From Alteromonadaceae bacterium Bs31 (GTDB taxonomy: Bacteria > Pseudomonadota > Gammaproteobacteria > Pseudomonadales > Cellvibrionaceae), in the NCBI GenBank assembly GCA_900177435.1, contig FXAI01000001.1, positions 351,588 to 415,587 of the forward strand: 64,000 bases of DNA. The letters are read 5' to 3'. Below are positions 46,386 through 55,735 of the stretch, one piece after another (position 1 is the first letter of the stretch; the number at the start of each line of letters is the position of its first letter). Under the pieces are notes generated by a model that worked only from the letters and a program-made list of their open reading frames with translations, made no database searches and was not told the origin of the DNA. Both the position numbers and the translations under genes were made by a program.

Positions 46386-47399
46386 GTGAACTTTGCCGGT
46401 TCCCATATACTTTCCGTAGAACAATTTTCTCGCAGTGATATTGAACAAATATTCGCCGTTGCCGATAGCATGGAGCCTTATGCCTTGCGCCAAAGGGTTA
46501 CTCGTGTGCTGGAAGGCGCGATACTTGGCAATATGTTTTTTGAGCCCAGCACCCGCACCCGTGTGAGCTTTGGTTGCGCCTTTAACCTATTGGGCGGCGA
46601 GGTTCGAGAAACCACCGGTTTTAAAAGCTCTGCCATTGCCAAAGGTGAATCCCTCTACGATACCGCTCGAGTGCTCTCTGGCTACAGCGATATTATCTGT
46701 ATGCGCCACCCTCAGGAAGGTTCTGTAGCAGAGTTTGCCTCCGCAAGTCGGGTGCCTGTTATCAACGGCGGGGACGGTGCCAACGAGCATCCCAGTCAGG
46801 CGCTGCTTGATTTGTACACCATCCAAAAAGAAGTAAAGGCAAAGGGCGGGAGTATGGATTACCTGCGTATTGCCATGATTGGTGATCTTAAGTTTGGCCG
46901 AACGGTGCACTCCTTGAGCCGCTTGTTAAGCTTGTACGACAAGGTGGAGGTGGTGCTGGTGTCACCAGAGGAGCTATCCATGCCGGGAGCTTACGTAGAG
47001 TCCCTGAGGGCTGCTGGGCATACGGTAACAGTCTCTTCCGAGCTCAGTCAGAGTATCAGTGATGTTGATATCGTCTATTCCACCCGTATTCAGGAGGAGC
47101 GTTTCGCATCGAAGGAAGAAGCGGACCTGTATCGTGGACGGTTTCGCTTGAATCAGGCCATTTACACCCAGTTCTGCCAGCCCAATACGGTCATTATGCA
47201 CCCGCTGCCGAGGGATTCGCGATCGGATGCCAACGAGCTCGATAACGACTTGAATCACAATCCAAATCTGGCGATTTTTCGTCAGGCCGACAACGGAGTA
47301 TTAGTGAGAATGGCTTTGTTTGCCATGATTTTGGATGTGGTAGATCAAGTGGAGTCTCACTCAAGAGAAGTAAACTGGTTTCATCAAAGAGACCTGTAG
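46386..47399 (+). CDS. pyrB: Aspartate carbamoyltransferase
   Basis: The 337-residue enzyme makes carbamoyl aspartate in pyrimidine synthesis. It has NMFFEPSTRTRVSFGCAF, GDGANEHPSQALLDLYTI and a late HPLPRDSRSDANELD loop. The start is GTG. No pyrI or pyrC gene is adjacent. The product is about 25 residues longer than the E. coli catalytic chain. Confidence 0.93.
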   Translation: MNFAGSHILSVEQFSRSDIEQIFAVADSMEPYALRQRVTRVLEGAILGNMFFEPSTRTRVSFGCAFNLLGGEVRETTGFKSSAIAKGESLYDTARVLSGYSDIICMRHPQEGSVAEFASASRVPVINGGDGANEHPSQALLDLYTIQKEVKAKGGSMDYLRIAMIGDLKFGRTVHSLSRLLSLYDKVEVVLVSPEELSMPGAYVESLRAAGHTVTVSSELSQSISDVDIVYSTRIQEERFASKEEADLYRGRFRLNQAIYTQFCQPNTVIMHPLPRDSRSDANELDNDLNHNPNLAIFRQADNGVLVRMALFAMILDVVDQVESHSREVNWFHQRDL

Positions 47400-47729
47400 T
47401 ACGGCTTCTCATGCATTAGTATGGGTATTGGACGTTGTCCACAGTATTGTCATGCAAAATAACTAATAATTGGCATATTGCGATTCCTCATATAGGTATT
47501 AATTCTTTGTTCCAGTGTTTTTTATATCTACTTCTTTAGTTTTGTTTAAAATCTAGGCATAATCGGTCTCACGATATCAGCAAAAAGTGTGACATGGTTC
47601 GCTAGGCGGGTGTGCACTCCGCATTACACTTAGGTTGTAGATTGTGCTCAATCATTTTTCATGGAAGGTGCTGGATTCTGGCCGGGAGAGCTCATTATTA
47701 AAACAAGATAGAAAATTGAGGTGAAAGTC
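47400..47729. other. Intergenic stretch, nothing firm
   Basis: No gene is supported in this AT-rich interval between pyrB and the EF-hand gene. It may hold the promoter of the EF-hand gene, but I see no convincing pair of promoter elements. Confidence 0.4.
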
Positions 47730-48233
47730 ATGGCACGCCTAAGTGGTCTCCGTGTATTGCTAGGAGCAGTGTTTACGGGCTGTATGCTTTCAGGGACTTT
47801 GGTAGCGGCCCAAGAAACTGCCGCAGGTGATCTTTGGTTACTCGCCAAGTACGATGGAAATGGCGACAAAATCATTACTGTTGATGAGATTTCCGAAAAG
47901 CGAAAAGAGATGTTTTCGCGTATGGACGACAACGCCGATGGCGATGTCTCATTTGAAGAATATTTAGAGCTGGATGCGGCAAAGCGTCAGATGCTGTTGA
48001 AAGCGCGTTTTAACAAACTGGATCTTGATCAGGATGGCAATCTTTCGGGTGAAGAATATTGCTCCTATCTGGGCAGTTTCGAACGCTTCGATCAAAATGG
48101 TGACGGTAATATCACCTCTCAGGAAATGAATTCTGGAGCCGGCGAGAAAGTCGATATTGCCAAAAATACAGAGGAAGCTGACGAAAATACCCATTGCTTG
48201 TTCTGGGTATGTATTCGAACTGACCTGGATTAG
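47730..48233 (+). CDS. Secreted EF-hand calcium-binding protein
   Basis: The 167-residue protein has a signal peptide (LRVLLGAVFTGCMLSGTLVAA). It has four EF-hand loops starting with Asp at residues 42, 66, 98 and 121 (DGNGDKIITVDE, DDNADGDVSFEE, DLDQDGNLSGEE, DQNGDGNITSQE). It should bind calcium in the periplasm. Two cysteines lie near the C-terminus (HCLFWVC). I chose the ATG at 47730 with GAGGTG upstream. The binding partner is unknown. Confidence 0.88.
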   Translation: MARLSGLRVLLGAVFTGCMLSGTLVAAQETAAGDLWLLAKYDGNGDKIITVDEISEKRKEMFSRMDDNADGDVSFEEYLELDAAKRQMLLKARFNKLDLDQDGNLSGEEYCSYLGSFERFDQNGDGNITSQEMNSGAGEKVDIAKNTEEADENTHCLFWVCIRTDLD

Positions 48234-48236
48234 CTC

Positions 48237-48280
48237 GATGTAGTTTAGATTTAGTTTAGATTTAGTTTAGATGTAGTTTA
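48237..48280. repeat. Four tandem 11-bp repeats
   Basis: GATKTAGTTTA is repeated four times without a gap directly after the EF-hand stop codon. The fourth base runs G, T, T, G across the copies. Confidence 0.85.
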
Positions 48281-48291
48281 ATAGTCTCTGC

Positions 48292-48322
48292 AAAAAAGCC
48301 GTCATTAGCACGGCTTTTTTTT
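48292..48322. terminator. Bidirectional terminator
   Basis: AAAAAAGCCGT and ACGGCTTTTTTTT flank a 7-nt loop. The A and T runs on both sides let it serve the EF-hand gene and the convergent regulator gene. Confidence 0.9.
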
Positions 48323-49604
48323 ATTCGTCAATATATCGCCGTATCGTGGCGACCAGCTGTTCTTTTTTGAGGGGCTTTTGCAGGCAGGCGTTGGCGTTCA
48401 CTTGCTGACTGAAGTGCAGCAACTGTTCTTTTTCACATACCGAGATAAGAATTACCGGTATAGATGAGGTCTGCTCATCTTCTTTCAGTGTGCGGCAAAC
48501 TTCGTAACCATTCACCCCCGGCAGGTAGACGTCGAGCAGAATGATATCGGGTTCCATTTCCTTCGCAAGCTGTACGCACTCCTCTCCATTTTTGGTATTG
48601 ATAACGGCACAGTGACCGTGCAGTGCCTTGCCAATAACCGCGAGGCTAGTGGCATCGTCGTCTACAACCAGTACACTGGTATCCGGTGCATAAGTGTATA
48701 GCGTGACACAGTTACGATTGGCTTCCTTCGACTTATATAAGCCTTTGTCCGCCAGGCTGATTTGTCGAGAAAGGTTCGTACCCGTAGTAAAGTTAGCGAC
48801 GGATACACCTATGCTGACGGTGATGCGATCACTGACTTTAGAAGCTCGGTGCCTAATGTGCAGTGCCTCAATGGTTTTTCGTATGTGCTCTGCAACATGC
48901 TGTGCGCCCGACTCCGGTGTGTTGGGCAGTATGGCGATAAACTCTTCACCACCATAACGGGCAAGAATGTCTCCCGGGCGGTTTAAGCAGCGCCCCAATG
49001 CGGTGGAAATAAGGCGTAAACACTCATCGCCGGCCTGGTGACCATATTCATCGTTGTACAGTTTGAAATAATCCACATCCAGCAGAAGAATAGCCGTGGG
49101 CTCCTGGCTTCGCGTGGCCTGTTTCCAGAGTTCATGGGCCTTGGTATCGAAAGTGCGGCGGTTGTAGAGCCCCGTGAGACTATCCGTTTGGCTGAGCAGC
49201 CGAAGCTCCTCGTTCATTTGTGTTAGCTGGTCACGCATGGTAACCAGTCGTTCCATTGCGAGTATCTTTGCGGTGAGGATCACAGAGCTGACGGGCTTGA
49301 TCAGGTAGTCGTCTCCACCAGCTTCTATGCCTTCATTAAGGCTTGCATCATCACTGTGGCCAGTGACGAAGATAATCGGTATCCAATGTTCGCCCAGCCA
49401 CTCTCTTATCAGGCGAGTGGTTTCAAAGCCGTCGAGGCCTGGCATTTCCACATCCATAATGATCATGTCTACAGGGCTCTTGTCTACCAACTGCAGTGCT
49501 TCTTCTCCACACTTTGCTACCACAGGTTCATGACCTGCATTGCGGATGTAGGTGCTGGTAGCATGTCGTAGGGTAGGGCTGTCTTCCACCACCAGGATTT
49601 TCAT
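48321..49604 (-). CDS. REC-GGDEF-REC response regulator, diguanylate cyclase
   Basis: The 427-residue protein has a receiver domain with phosphorylatable Asp51 (MIIMDVEMPGLDG). A GGDEF domain follows with active-site GGEEF (218-222) and an intact inhibitory site RPGD (209-212). A second receiver domain has Asp358 (ILLDVYLPGVNG). It should make cyclic di-GMP under phosphorylation control and product inhibition. I chose the ATG at 49604 with AGAAGG upstream; a longer frame upstream encodes no recognisable domain. No histidine kinase gene is adjacent. Confidence 0.93.
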   Translation of the reverse strand: MKILVVEDSPTLRHATSTYIRNAGHEPVVAKCGEEALQLVDKSPVDMIIMDVEMPGLDGFETTRLIREWLGEHWIPIIFVTGHSDDASLNEGIEAGGDDYLIKPVSSVILTAKILAMERLVTMRDQLTQMNEELRLLSQTDSLTGLYNRRTFDTKAHELWKQATRSQEPTAILLLDVDYFKLYNDEYGHQAGDECLRLISTALGRCLNRPGDILARYGGEEFIAILPNTPESGAQHVAEHIRKTIEALHIRHRASKVSDRITVSIGVSVANFTTGTNLSRQISLADKGLYKSKEANRNCVTLYTYAPDTSVLVVDDDATSLAVIGKALHGHCAVINTKNGEECVQLAKEMEPDIILLDVYLPGVNGYEVCRTLKEDEQTSSIPVILISVCEKEQLLHFSQQVNANACLQKPLKKEQLVATIRRYIDE

Positions 49605-49810
49605 TAAATACCTTCTCTCTGAGATCACTTGAAGTCTATCACACGCAAATAATTGCGCCGGTGCAATTCGATAACTGGAAGGATTAGGCTCATGATGAGG
49701 CGAGTTTGCACAAAGAGCATGTGTCAAAGGTGCCTTCGCTTTAGTAGAGACGGTATAATGCCGCGCTTTCTTCATCCTTGCAGTGATTGCAAATAAGTGG
49801 GTTTTACAAG

Positions 49811-50962
49811 ATGTTGGATTTTGAAGATATTCGCCCCTATAACGATAACGAAGTGCGGCCCATTCTTGACCGGCTTCTGTCTGACGGGGAGTTTCTCGAT
49901 ACTGTTGCAAAACTAAAATTGCCGGCTGTAGCTGGGTTTGCGGCGAGAGCCTTGCGTGGAGTGGTACGATCGAAGCTGCAAAAAGAAGTGCAGGGAGTGA
50001 ACGATGTTGCCAGCTTTCAGACGCTGGTTGAAAAGTACCTGGCTCGCTCACTGGCCGAGACCGTGACCGATTTAAGCTATTCTGGCCTGGAGCAGCTCGA
50101 CACAGACTCTTCTTACTTGTTTATTAGCAATCACCGAGATATTGCTATGGACCCAGCGTTTGTAAACTGGGGCCTCTATCACAACGGCTTTTCCACGTTG
50201 CGTATAGCCATTGGCGATAACCTGCTAACCAAGCCTTTTGCGTCTGACCTGATGCGTTTGAATAAAAGTTTTATCGTCAAGCGCTCATTAAACACGCGTC
50301 GAGAGAAGTTGCAGGCAGCGAAAAAACTCTCGGCTTACATTCATTACTCCGTATTGAACGATGGAGAAAATGTCTGGATAGCACAGCGCGAAGGGCGGGC
50401 AAAAGATGGTTTGGACCAGACCAACCCGGCGCTTATCAATATGTTGGCGCTGAGTAAAAGCAAAGATATGAGCTTTGCCGAGTATGTTCAGGAAGCGCGT
50501 ATCGTACCCGTGAGTATTTCCTATGCGCTTGATCCTTGCGACCTTGCCAAGGCCCGTGAGCTCTACCAAATGTCAGCTCATGGTGAATATGAAAAAGACC
50601 AGCATGAGGATGTGCAAAGTATTGCACTTGGAATTACAGGTTTTAAAGATAAAGTTCATGTTTCCTTTGGCAGTGTGCTGGAGCAGGGTTACCAGGATGC
50701 CGATGCAGTAAGTGCGGAGATTGACAGGCAGGTAGAAGCCAATTTTGTGCTGCACCCTTCCCATTGCATCGCCTATGAGTTTATTGAGAAACGTAGCCCA
50801 AAAGTTTCTGTTGGTAAAAACGCAGTAGATTTTTCTTCACAAGACTGGAGTTTGGAACGTCAGCAATTTGAGGCGCGGCTGGAGCAATGTAAGGAAAAAT
50901 GGAGGCCCATTTTTCTCGAGGGCTATGCCAACCCGGTATACCGCAGGCTTGGGGAAAAGTAG
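49811..50962 (+). CDS. Glycerol-3-phosphate acyltransferase-type (PlsC-like) protein
   Basis: The 383-residue protein has the acyltransferase motif NHRDIAMD (107-114) in ISNHRDIAMDPAFVN, and WIAQREGRAKDG as a later block. It is probably cytoplasmic or peripheral at the membrane and transfers acyl groups to a lipid precursor. It is longer than PlsC and lacks clear membrane helices. The exact substrate is not deducible. The stop codon overlaps the GTG start of the next gene. Confidence 0.85.
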   Translation: MLDFEDIRPYNDNEVRPILDRLLSDGEFLDTVAKLKLPAVAGFAARALRGVVRSKLQKEVQGVNDVASFQTLVEKYLARSLAETVTDLSYSGLEQLDTDSSYLFISNHRDIAMDPAFVNWGLYHNGFSTLRIAIGDNLLTKPFASDLMRLNKSFIVKRSLNTRREKLQAAKKLSAYIHYSVLNDGENVWIAQREGRAKDGLDQTNPALINMLALSKSKDMSFAEYVQEARIVPVSISYALDPCDLAKARELYQMSAHGEYEKDQHEDVQSIALGITGFKDKVHVSFGSVLEQGYQDADAVSAEIDRQVEANFVLHPSHCIAYEFIEKRSPKVSVGKNAVDFSSQDWSLERQQFEARLEQCKEKWRPIFLEGYANPVYRRLGEK

Positions 50963-53082
50963 TGCTGGATGCGGCCACAAAGAAAAATATCCAGCAGGCG
51001 TATTCGAAATTTCTAGAAGCGAAGGAACTCAAACCCCGCTACGGACAGAAGCTCATGATTGCCGATGTGGCGCGCACATTGGCAAATATAGAGCTCGACG
51101 AAAATAAGCAGCGAAAGAGTAATAACCATCTTTGTGTCATTGAAGCGGGCACGGGCACGGGTAAAACGGTCGCCTATCTTCTGGCCAGCCTACCCTTAGC
51201 CAAAGCACTAGAAAAGCGTGTGGTACTGGCTACCGCAACAATTGCCCTGCAAGAGCAAATTGTTAACAAAGACTTACCGGATTTACTGCGTTTTAGTGGT
51301 TTGGATATTCAATTCCGCCTGGCTAAAGGGCGCGGGCGATACATTTGCCTGGCAAAGCTGGATAAGCTGCTTACCTCTGAAAGTGATACGCAATTTATCC
51401 CCTTGTACGAAGATGAGCAGAGCGGTGTAAGCGCCAGCGAAAGCAAGCTGTATGGGAGCATGCTGGATAAACTGTCGCAAAATCACTGGGACGGTGACAG
51501 AGACAACTGGCAGGATGAAATTGAGCCCGCGACCTGGCAGCGAGTTACCACAGATCATCGCCAGTGCACGGGCCGAAAATGCAGCTTTATTCGAAGCTGT
51601 TCTTTTTTTAAAGCGAGGGAGTCTCTGGATGAGGCGGATTGCGTGGTCGCCAATCACGATCTGGTGCTGGCGGATCTGGCGCTTGGTGGCGGAGCAATAT
51701 TACCCGCGCCCGAAGATACTATATATATTTTTGATGAGGGCCACCATCTGCCGGATAAGGCGCTTAATCATTTTTCAGCCCACACTCGCTATCGCAGCAC
51801 CATACGTTGGCTTGGGCAAAGCGAAGGACAATGGCCGTCGATAATAGAGTCTGTGAGCGATGCGAGTTATCTGCTGCAGCTTGCGGCACCGATGGAAAGT
51901 ACCTTGAAGCATGTGCGAGCATTGCTGGAGCAGAACTTACATTATATTCAAGCCATTACGGAAGATATCGACAGGGAGCAGCATACCCCGCGCTTGCGAT
52001 TTCCGCAGGGTGTCGTGCCCCAGGATTTAGAAAATATCGCCGAGGAATTAAACGATGCCTTCGGCGAGCTCGTGAATTTGTTAGATAAATTATCAAAAGA
52101 ACTCACCATTCTTCTGGACGATGATTACCCTTCTGTTCCACGGGTGGATCTGGAAACCTTCTCCACATTAATCGGAGCATGGCTATCTCGAGCGGAGTCC
52201 AATATGCATTTATGGGCCAGCTATGCGAATACGGCCTTTAATGCGGATTTTCCGTTTGCACGCTGGATAACGTTAATCAGCTTAAACGAACTGAGCGATT
52301 TTGAGCTGGTCTCCAGCCCTATACTGGCTTCCCGTGCTTTGGAGAAAGACCTGTGGTCGCGATGTTTTGCATCGGTAGTCACATCGGCAACCCTTACCGC
52401 GCTAAATTCTTTTGATCGTTTTAAGTACCGCGCGGGTACCTATGATGAATCTCACTATGCTGTTGTTCCCAGCCCCTTTAACTACCAGGAAAATGCACTG
52501 CTGCTGGTACCCGAGCAGGCTGTTGAGGCTAACAACGCTATTGCGCATACCGACAATTTAATCGAGTTACTCCCCAAAATAATTGAACAGGACAAAGGCA
52601 GCCTGGTACTTTTCTCTTCACGAAAACAAATGCAGGACGTTTATGAAGAGCTACCAGGGGATTTTCGGCGGCGAATACTTATACAAGGTATGGAAAGCAA
52701 GCAGGTGCTGGTGCAAAAGCACAAAGGGAGGATAGATAACGACGAGGGCAGCATACTGTTTGGCTTGGCGAGCTTCTCTGAAGGTATCGACTTGCCCGGG
52801 GAATACTGCACTCATGTGGTTATTGCGAAAATCCCCTTTTCAGTTCCAGATGACCCCATTGAGGCCGCCCTGGCCGAGTGGATAGAAGCGAAGGGGGGCA
52901 ATGCCTTTATGCAGATCACCGTGCCCGATGCGGCAATTAAGCTGGTTCAGGCCTGTGGCCGGCTTCTGAGGACAGAAAGTGACAAGGGTAAAGTGTCCAT
53001 ATTGGACCGAAGAATTGTCAGTAAGCGTTATGGCCGAGCACTACTGGATTCTTTGCCTCCCTTTGGTGGCGAGCTACGCTGA
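50962..53082 (+). CDS. dinG: DinG-type XPD-family ATP-dependent DNA helicase
   Basis: The 706-residue helicase has Walker A EAGTGTGKTVAY and the Fe-S cluster cysteines (YICLAKLDKL, then CTGRKCSFIRSCSFFKAR). VFDEGH-type box IFDEGHHLPD and C-terminal helicase motifs (SEGIDLPGEYCTHVVIAKIPF, QACGRLLRTESDKG) complete it. DinG resolves R-loops and other structures. The GTG start overlaps the upstream stop (TAGTG), giving the canonical distance to the P-loop. No exonuclease domain is fused. Confidence 0.93.
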   Translation: MLDAATKKNIQQAYSKFLEAKELKPRYGQKLMIADVARTLANIELDENKQRKSNNHLCVIEAGTGTGKTVAYLLASLPLAKALEKRVVLATATIALQEQIVNKDLPDLLRFSGLDIQFRLAKGRGRYICLAKLDKLLTSESDTQFIPLYEDEQSGVSASESKLYGSMLDKLSQNHWDGDRDNWQDEIEPATWQRVTTDHRQCTGRKCSFIRSCSFFKARESLDEADCVVANHDLVLADLALGGGAILPAPEDTIYIFDEGHHLPDKALNHFSAHTRYRSTIRWLGQSEGQWPSIIESVSDASYLLQLAAPMESTLKHVRALLEQNLHYIQAITEDIDREQHTPRLRFPQGVVPQDLENIAEELNDAFGELVNLLDKLSKELTILLDDDYPSVPRVDLETFSTLIGAWLSRAESNMHLWASYANTAFNADFPFARWITLISLNELSDFELVSSPILASRALEKDLWSRCFASVVTSATLTALNSFDRFKYRAGTYDESHYAVVPSPFNYQENALLLVPEQAVEANNAIAHTDNLIELLPKIIEQDKGSLVLFSSRKQMQDVYEELPGDFRRRILIQGMESKQVLVQKHKGRIDNDEGSILFGLASFSEGIDLPGEYCTHVVIAKIPFSVPDDPIEAALAEWIEAKGGNAFMQITVPDAAIKLVQACGRLLRTESDKGKVSILDRRIVSKRYGRALLDSLPPFGGELR

Positions 53083-53310
53083 GGGCTTCTAGTTCTAAAA
53101 GTTTTTTTTGGCGTATGCCGTCGATAATAATTACAGCAAGGACAGCTCGGATTGTCACGAGCTGCTAGCTACACGTATCATAGGCCGTTGTATGTACTTG
53201 ATAGTCAGGAAAGCATAATAAATGTAAGAATCTATCGGAATCGGAATGGTTTCTGCATTCTTACACAAAAACAATAAATGTAGGCGTTAAAACTGGAGAA
53301 GGGTCCGCTT

Positions 53311-54480
53311 ATGGGGGAGATGAGCTACAAGGTGGTAAGTTCAGGGGAGTATTTGAACGGATACGATCCTGAGTGGGTTCAAGCCGAATTTGCCAAACTT
53401 TTTAAGCTGCCTGCAACGAAGGCCAAACTGGCGCTGAATGGCGAGCGCGTTCTTAAGAAAGGTCTGTCTTCAGAAAAGGCTGAGGCCTATAAGAACCGTT
53501 TGAACGGCATTGGTCTGGCGGTTAGCGTGGAGCTAGAGGCAGCGTCTCCTGCCCTGAGTTTGAGTCTAGAGCCCTTGAGCACTGAGCTTGCCGAGGCTGA
53601 CTCGAAACAACAGGCTGTTACTGATAGCACGCCCTTTCTCTGCCCAAAATGTAATCTGGAGCAGCTGCGCTCTGAGCAGTGCACCGGCTGTGGTGTGTAC
53701 TTTAATAAACTGGAGGCGCCTCAGGCATTTGATGAGCCCCCCTCCGGGGACAAGGAGATGGTCACGGAAGGGGCTATGCTCAACAAAGGGCCGGAAACCG
53801 AGCCCGCCGTGGAGGCTGATGCAGATGATTTTGCCGCTCAAGTGGACATTAAAGCTGTTGCCGCGGCTGCCGGAGCGGCTGTTGTAGGTGCTCTCCTTTG
53901 GAAGCTGATTGCGGTCAGTTTTGATTATGAAATAGGTTTAATCGCAATCTTAATTGGCGCAATGGTTGGCTTCGCTTCTGCCATGCTTGGAGCACGAGGA
54001 GAAGTGGCTGCTGTAATATGTTGCGTGCTCACGATATTTTCTATTGTTGGGGGAAAGTATCTAACCTACAGTGCCTTTCAATCGGAATGGGAGCAGACCA
54101 TGGGTACGCTCTACGAGGCAGATGAAATGCAGGCTTTCTATCAGCAGGAGCAGGATCTTGCGAGGGTCTATATTGCAAGTGTCAGTGATGATCAGTCTCT
54201 ACGCGAATTTATGCTTGATGGAGAATATAGTGAAGCAGAAAATGAATTGGCCATTGCTCCGGATGAAATAGCGGATTTCAAAGAAAATGTTGAACCCTAT
54301 TTACGTGAGCTGGCCAGCGGCGACATGAGCTTTGTGGAGTGGAAAGAAAGTACCTTTGGTGCAGTTCAGAATCTGTCAACATGGGAATTGTTGCGGGATA
54401 GTTTTGGCTTTATAGATTTACTGTTTATTGTTATCGGCGTGAGTGCCGCATATAGGGTTGGGCGAGGCGATAATAGCTAG
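53311..54480 (+). CDS. Zinc-ribbon membrane protein of unknown function
   Basis: The 389-residue protein has an N-terminal domain of about 75 residues (YDPEWVQAEFAKLFKLPATKAK, then NRLNGIGLAVSVE). A zinc ribbon with Cys111, Cys114, Cys124 and Cys127 follows, then an acidic linker. Two or three helices lie at 185-255, then a helical acidic domain, and a last helix lies near 370. The N-terminal domain occurs in several gammaproteobacterial proteins of unknown role, as far as I recall. No function can be assigned. Confidence 0.8.
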   Translation: MGEMSYKVVSSGEYLNGYDPEWVQAEFAKLFKLPATKAKLALNGERVLKKGLSSEKAEAYKNRLNGIGLAVSVELEAASPALSLSLEPLSTELAEADSKQQAVTDSTPFLCPKCNLEQLRSEQCTGCGVYFNKLEAPQAFDEPPSGDKEMVTEGAMLNKGPETEPAVEADADDFAAQVDIKAVAAAAGAAVVGALLWKLIAVSFDYEIGLIAILIGAMVGFASAMLGARGEVAAVICCVLTIFSIVGGKYLTYSAFQSEWEQTMGTLYEADEMQAFYQQEQDLARVYIASVSDDQSLREFMLDGEYSEAENELAIAPDEIADFKENVEPYLRELASGDMSFVEWKESTFGAVQNLSTWELLRDSFGFIDLLFIVIGVSAAYRVGRGDNS

Positions 54481-54630
54481 CCCTTGCGGTTTTAATAGCA
54501 GGGAAATGCGGTTTTGAGGTGTAACCGGTTTCTGTTGGCGAGCATTTCGAACATGTGTTGAGGTGCCTGTGTAGCCACCTCAGTTAAGTTTTAAACCCCT
54601 TAAATATTAATTAGAGTGTGTAGTGTAATT

Positions 54631-55647
54631 ATGAAAGATCTAGTAACTCTTGGTGAATTTGTTATACAAAAACAACATGAATATCCCGGTGCAACAGGTG
54701 AGTTGAGTCAAATATTTGGTGCAATTCGTCTCGCATCAAAATTGGTTCACCGTGAGATAAATAAAGCCGGTATTGCAGACATTGTCGGTTCGGCCGGCAA
54801 TGAAAATGTGCAAGGTGAGGACCAGCAAAAGCTTGATGTCTATGCCAATGAAAAATTTAAGTCTGCTCTGGCTGCGCGCGGGCTGGTATGTGGTTTGGCT
54901 TCTGAAGAAGATGACGATTTTGTTGAGTTCGACCAACCCATGAACAAAGGTAGTAAGTATGTGGTGTTGATCGATCCTGTGGATGGCTCATCAAACATCG
55001 ATGTTAATGTGTCGGTTGGAACTATTTTTTCCATCTATCGTCGTGTGTCGCCAGCAAATGGCCCGGTTATTTTGGAAGATTTTTTACAGCCTGGCACCGC
55101 ACAGGTTGCCGCTGGGTATATTATCTTTGGATCTTCTACAATGCTGGTATACACCACGGGTAACGGTGTGAATGGATTTACCTTTGACCCTTCAATTGGT
55201 GTTTTCTATCTTTCCCATCAAAATTTGACCTTCCCGAAAAAGGGTCGGATTTATTCCGTAAACGAAGGGAATTATGTTCACTTTCCTGCGGGTGTTAAAA
55301 AGTTCATCAAATATTGTCAGGAGCGCGACGACGCTAGCGATCGGCCCTATAGTTCAAGGTATATCGGTTCTTTGGTTGCAGACTTCCATCGTAACCTGCT
55401 GAAGGGGGGGATATTTATGTATCCTTCGTTTGCCGGACACCCCAAAGGAAAACTGCGTTTGCTGTATGAGTGCAACCCCATCGCATTCATCACTGAGCAG
55501 GCTGGTGGAATTGCTTCAGATGGAAAGGGGCGAATTCTGGAAATACAGCCTTCGGAGCTGCACGAGCGCACCCCGCTTTTTGTTGGCTCCAGTGAGCTGG
55601 TGAAAGTTGCGGAAGAATTTATGGAGAATCACGGCAGCGAAATTTAA
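54631..55647 (+). CDS. fbp: Fructose-1,6-bisphosphatase class 1
   Basis: The 338-residue gluconeogenic enzyme has the metal motif [20 protein letters not shown] (residues 114-133), [19 protein letters not shown], and [18 protein letters not shown] chose the ATG at 54631; an earlier in-frame GTG adds five residues. A terminator follows. Confidence 0.96.
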   Translation: MKDLVTLGEFVIQKQHEYPGATGELSQIFGAIRLASKLVHREINKAGIADIVGSAGNENVQGEDQQKLDVYANEKFKSALAARGLVCGLASEEDDDFVEFDQPMNKGSKYVVLIDPVDGSSNIDVNVSVGTIFSIYRRVSPANGPVILEDFLQPGTAQVAAGYIIFGSSTMLVYTTGNGVNGFTFDPSIGVFYLSHQNLTFPKKGRIYSVNEGNYVHFPAGVKKFIKYCQERDDASDRPYSSRYIGSLVADFHRNLLKGGIFMYPSFAGHPKGKLRLLYECNPIAFITEQAGGIASDGKGRILEIQPSELHERTPLFVGSSELVKVAEEFMENHGSEI

Positions 55648-55693
55648 ATGCCGCTCAGTAAGGAGAGCACCTGTCGCGCTCCTTAGCCTAGCA

Positions 55694-55735
55694 ATTAACT
55701 TGACAGCTTTTGCTGTCGAGTTAATGTGCTTTTTA
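55694..55735. terminator. Terminator between fbp and argS
   Basis: A 14-bp inverted repeat with one mismatch (ATTAACTTGACAGC facing GCTGTCGAGTTAAT, loop TTTT) is followed by CTTTTTATT. It lies between two convergent genes. Confidence 0.8.

Noticed and set aside
49605..50051. N-terminal extension of the REC-GGDEF-REC gene
   Set aside because: The upstream in-frame segment is low in recognisable structure, while the ATG at 49604 has a good ribosome site and begins a canonical receiver domain.
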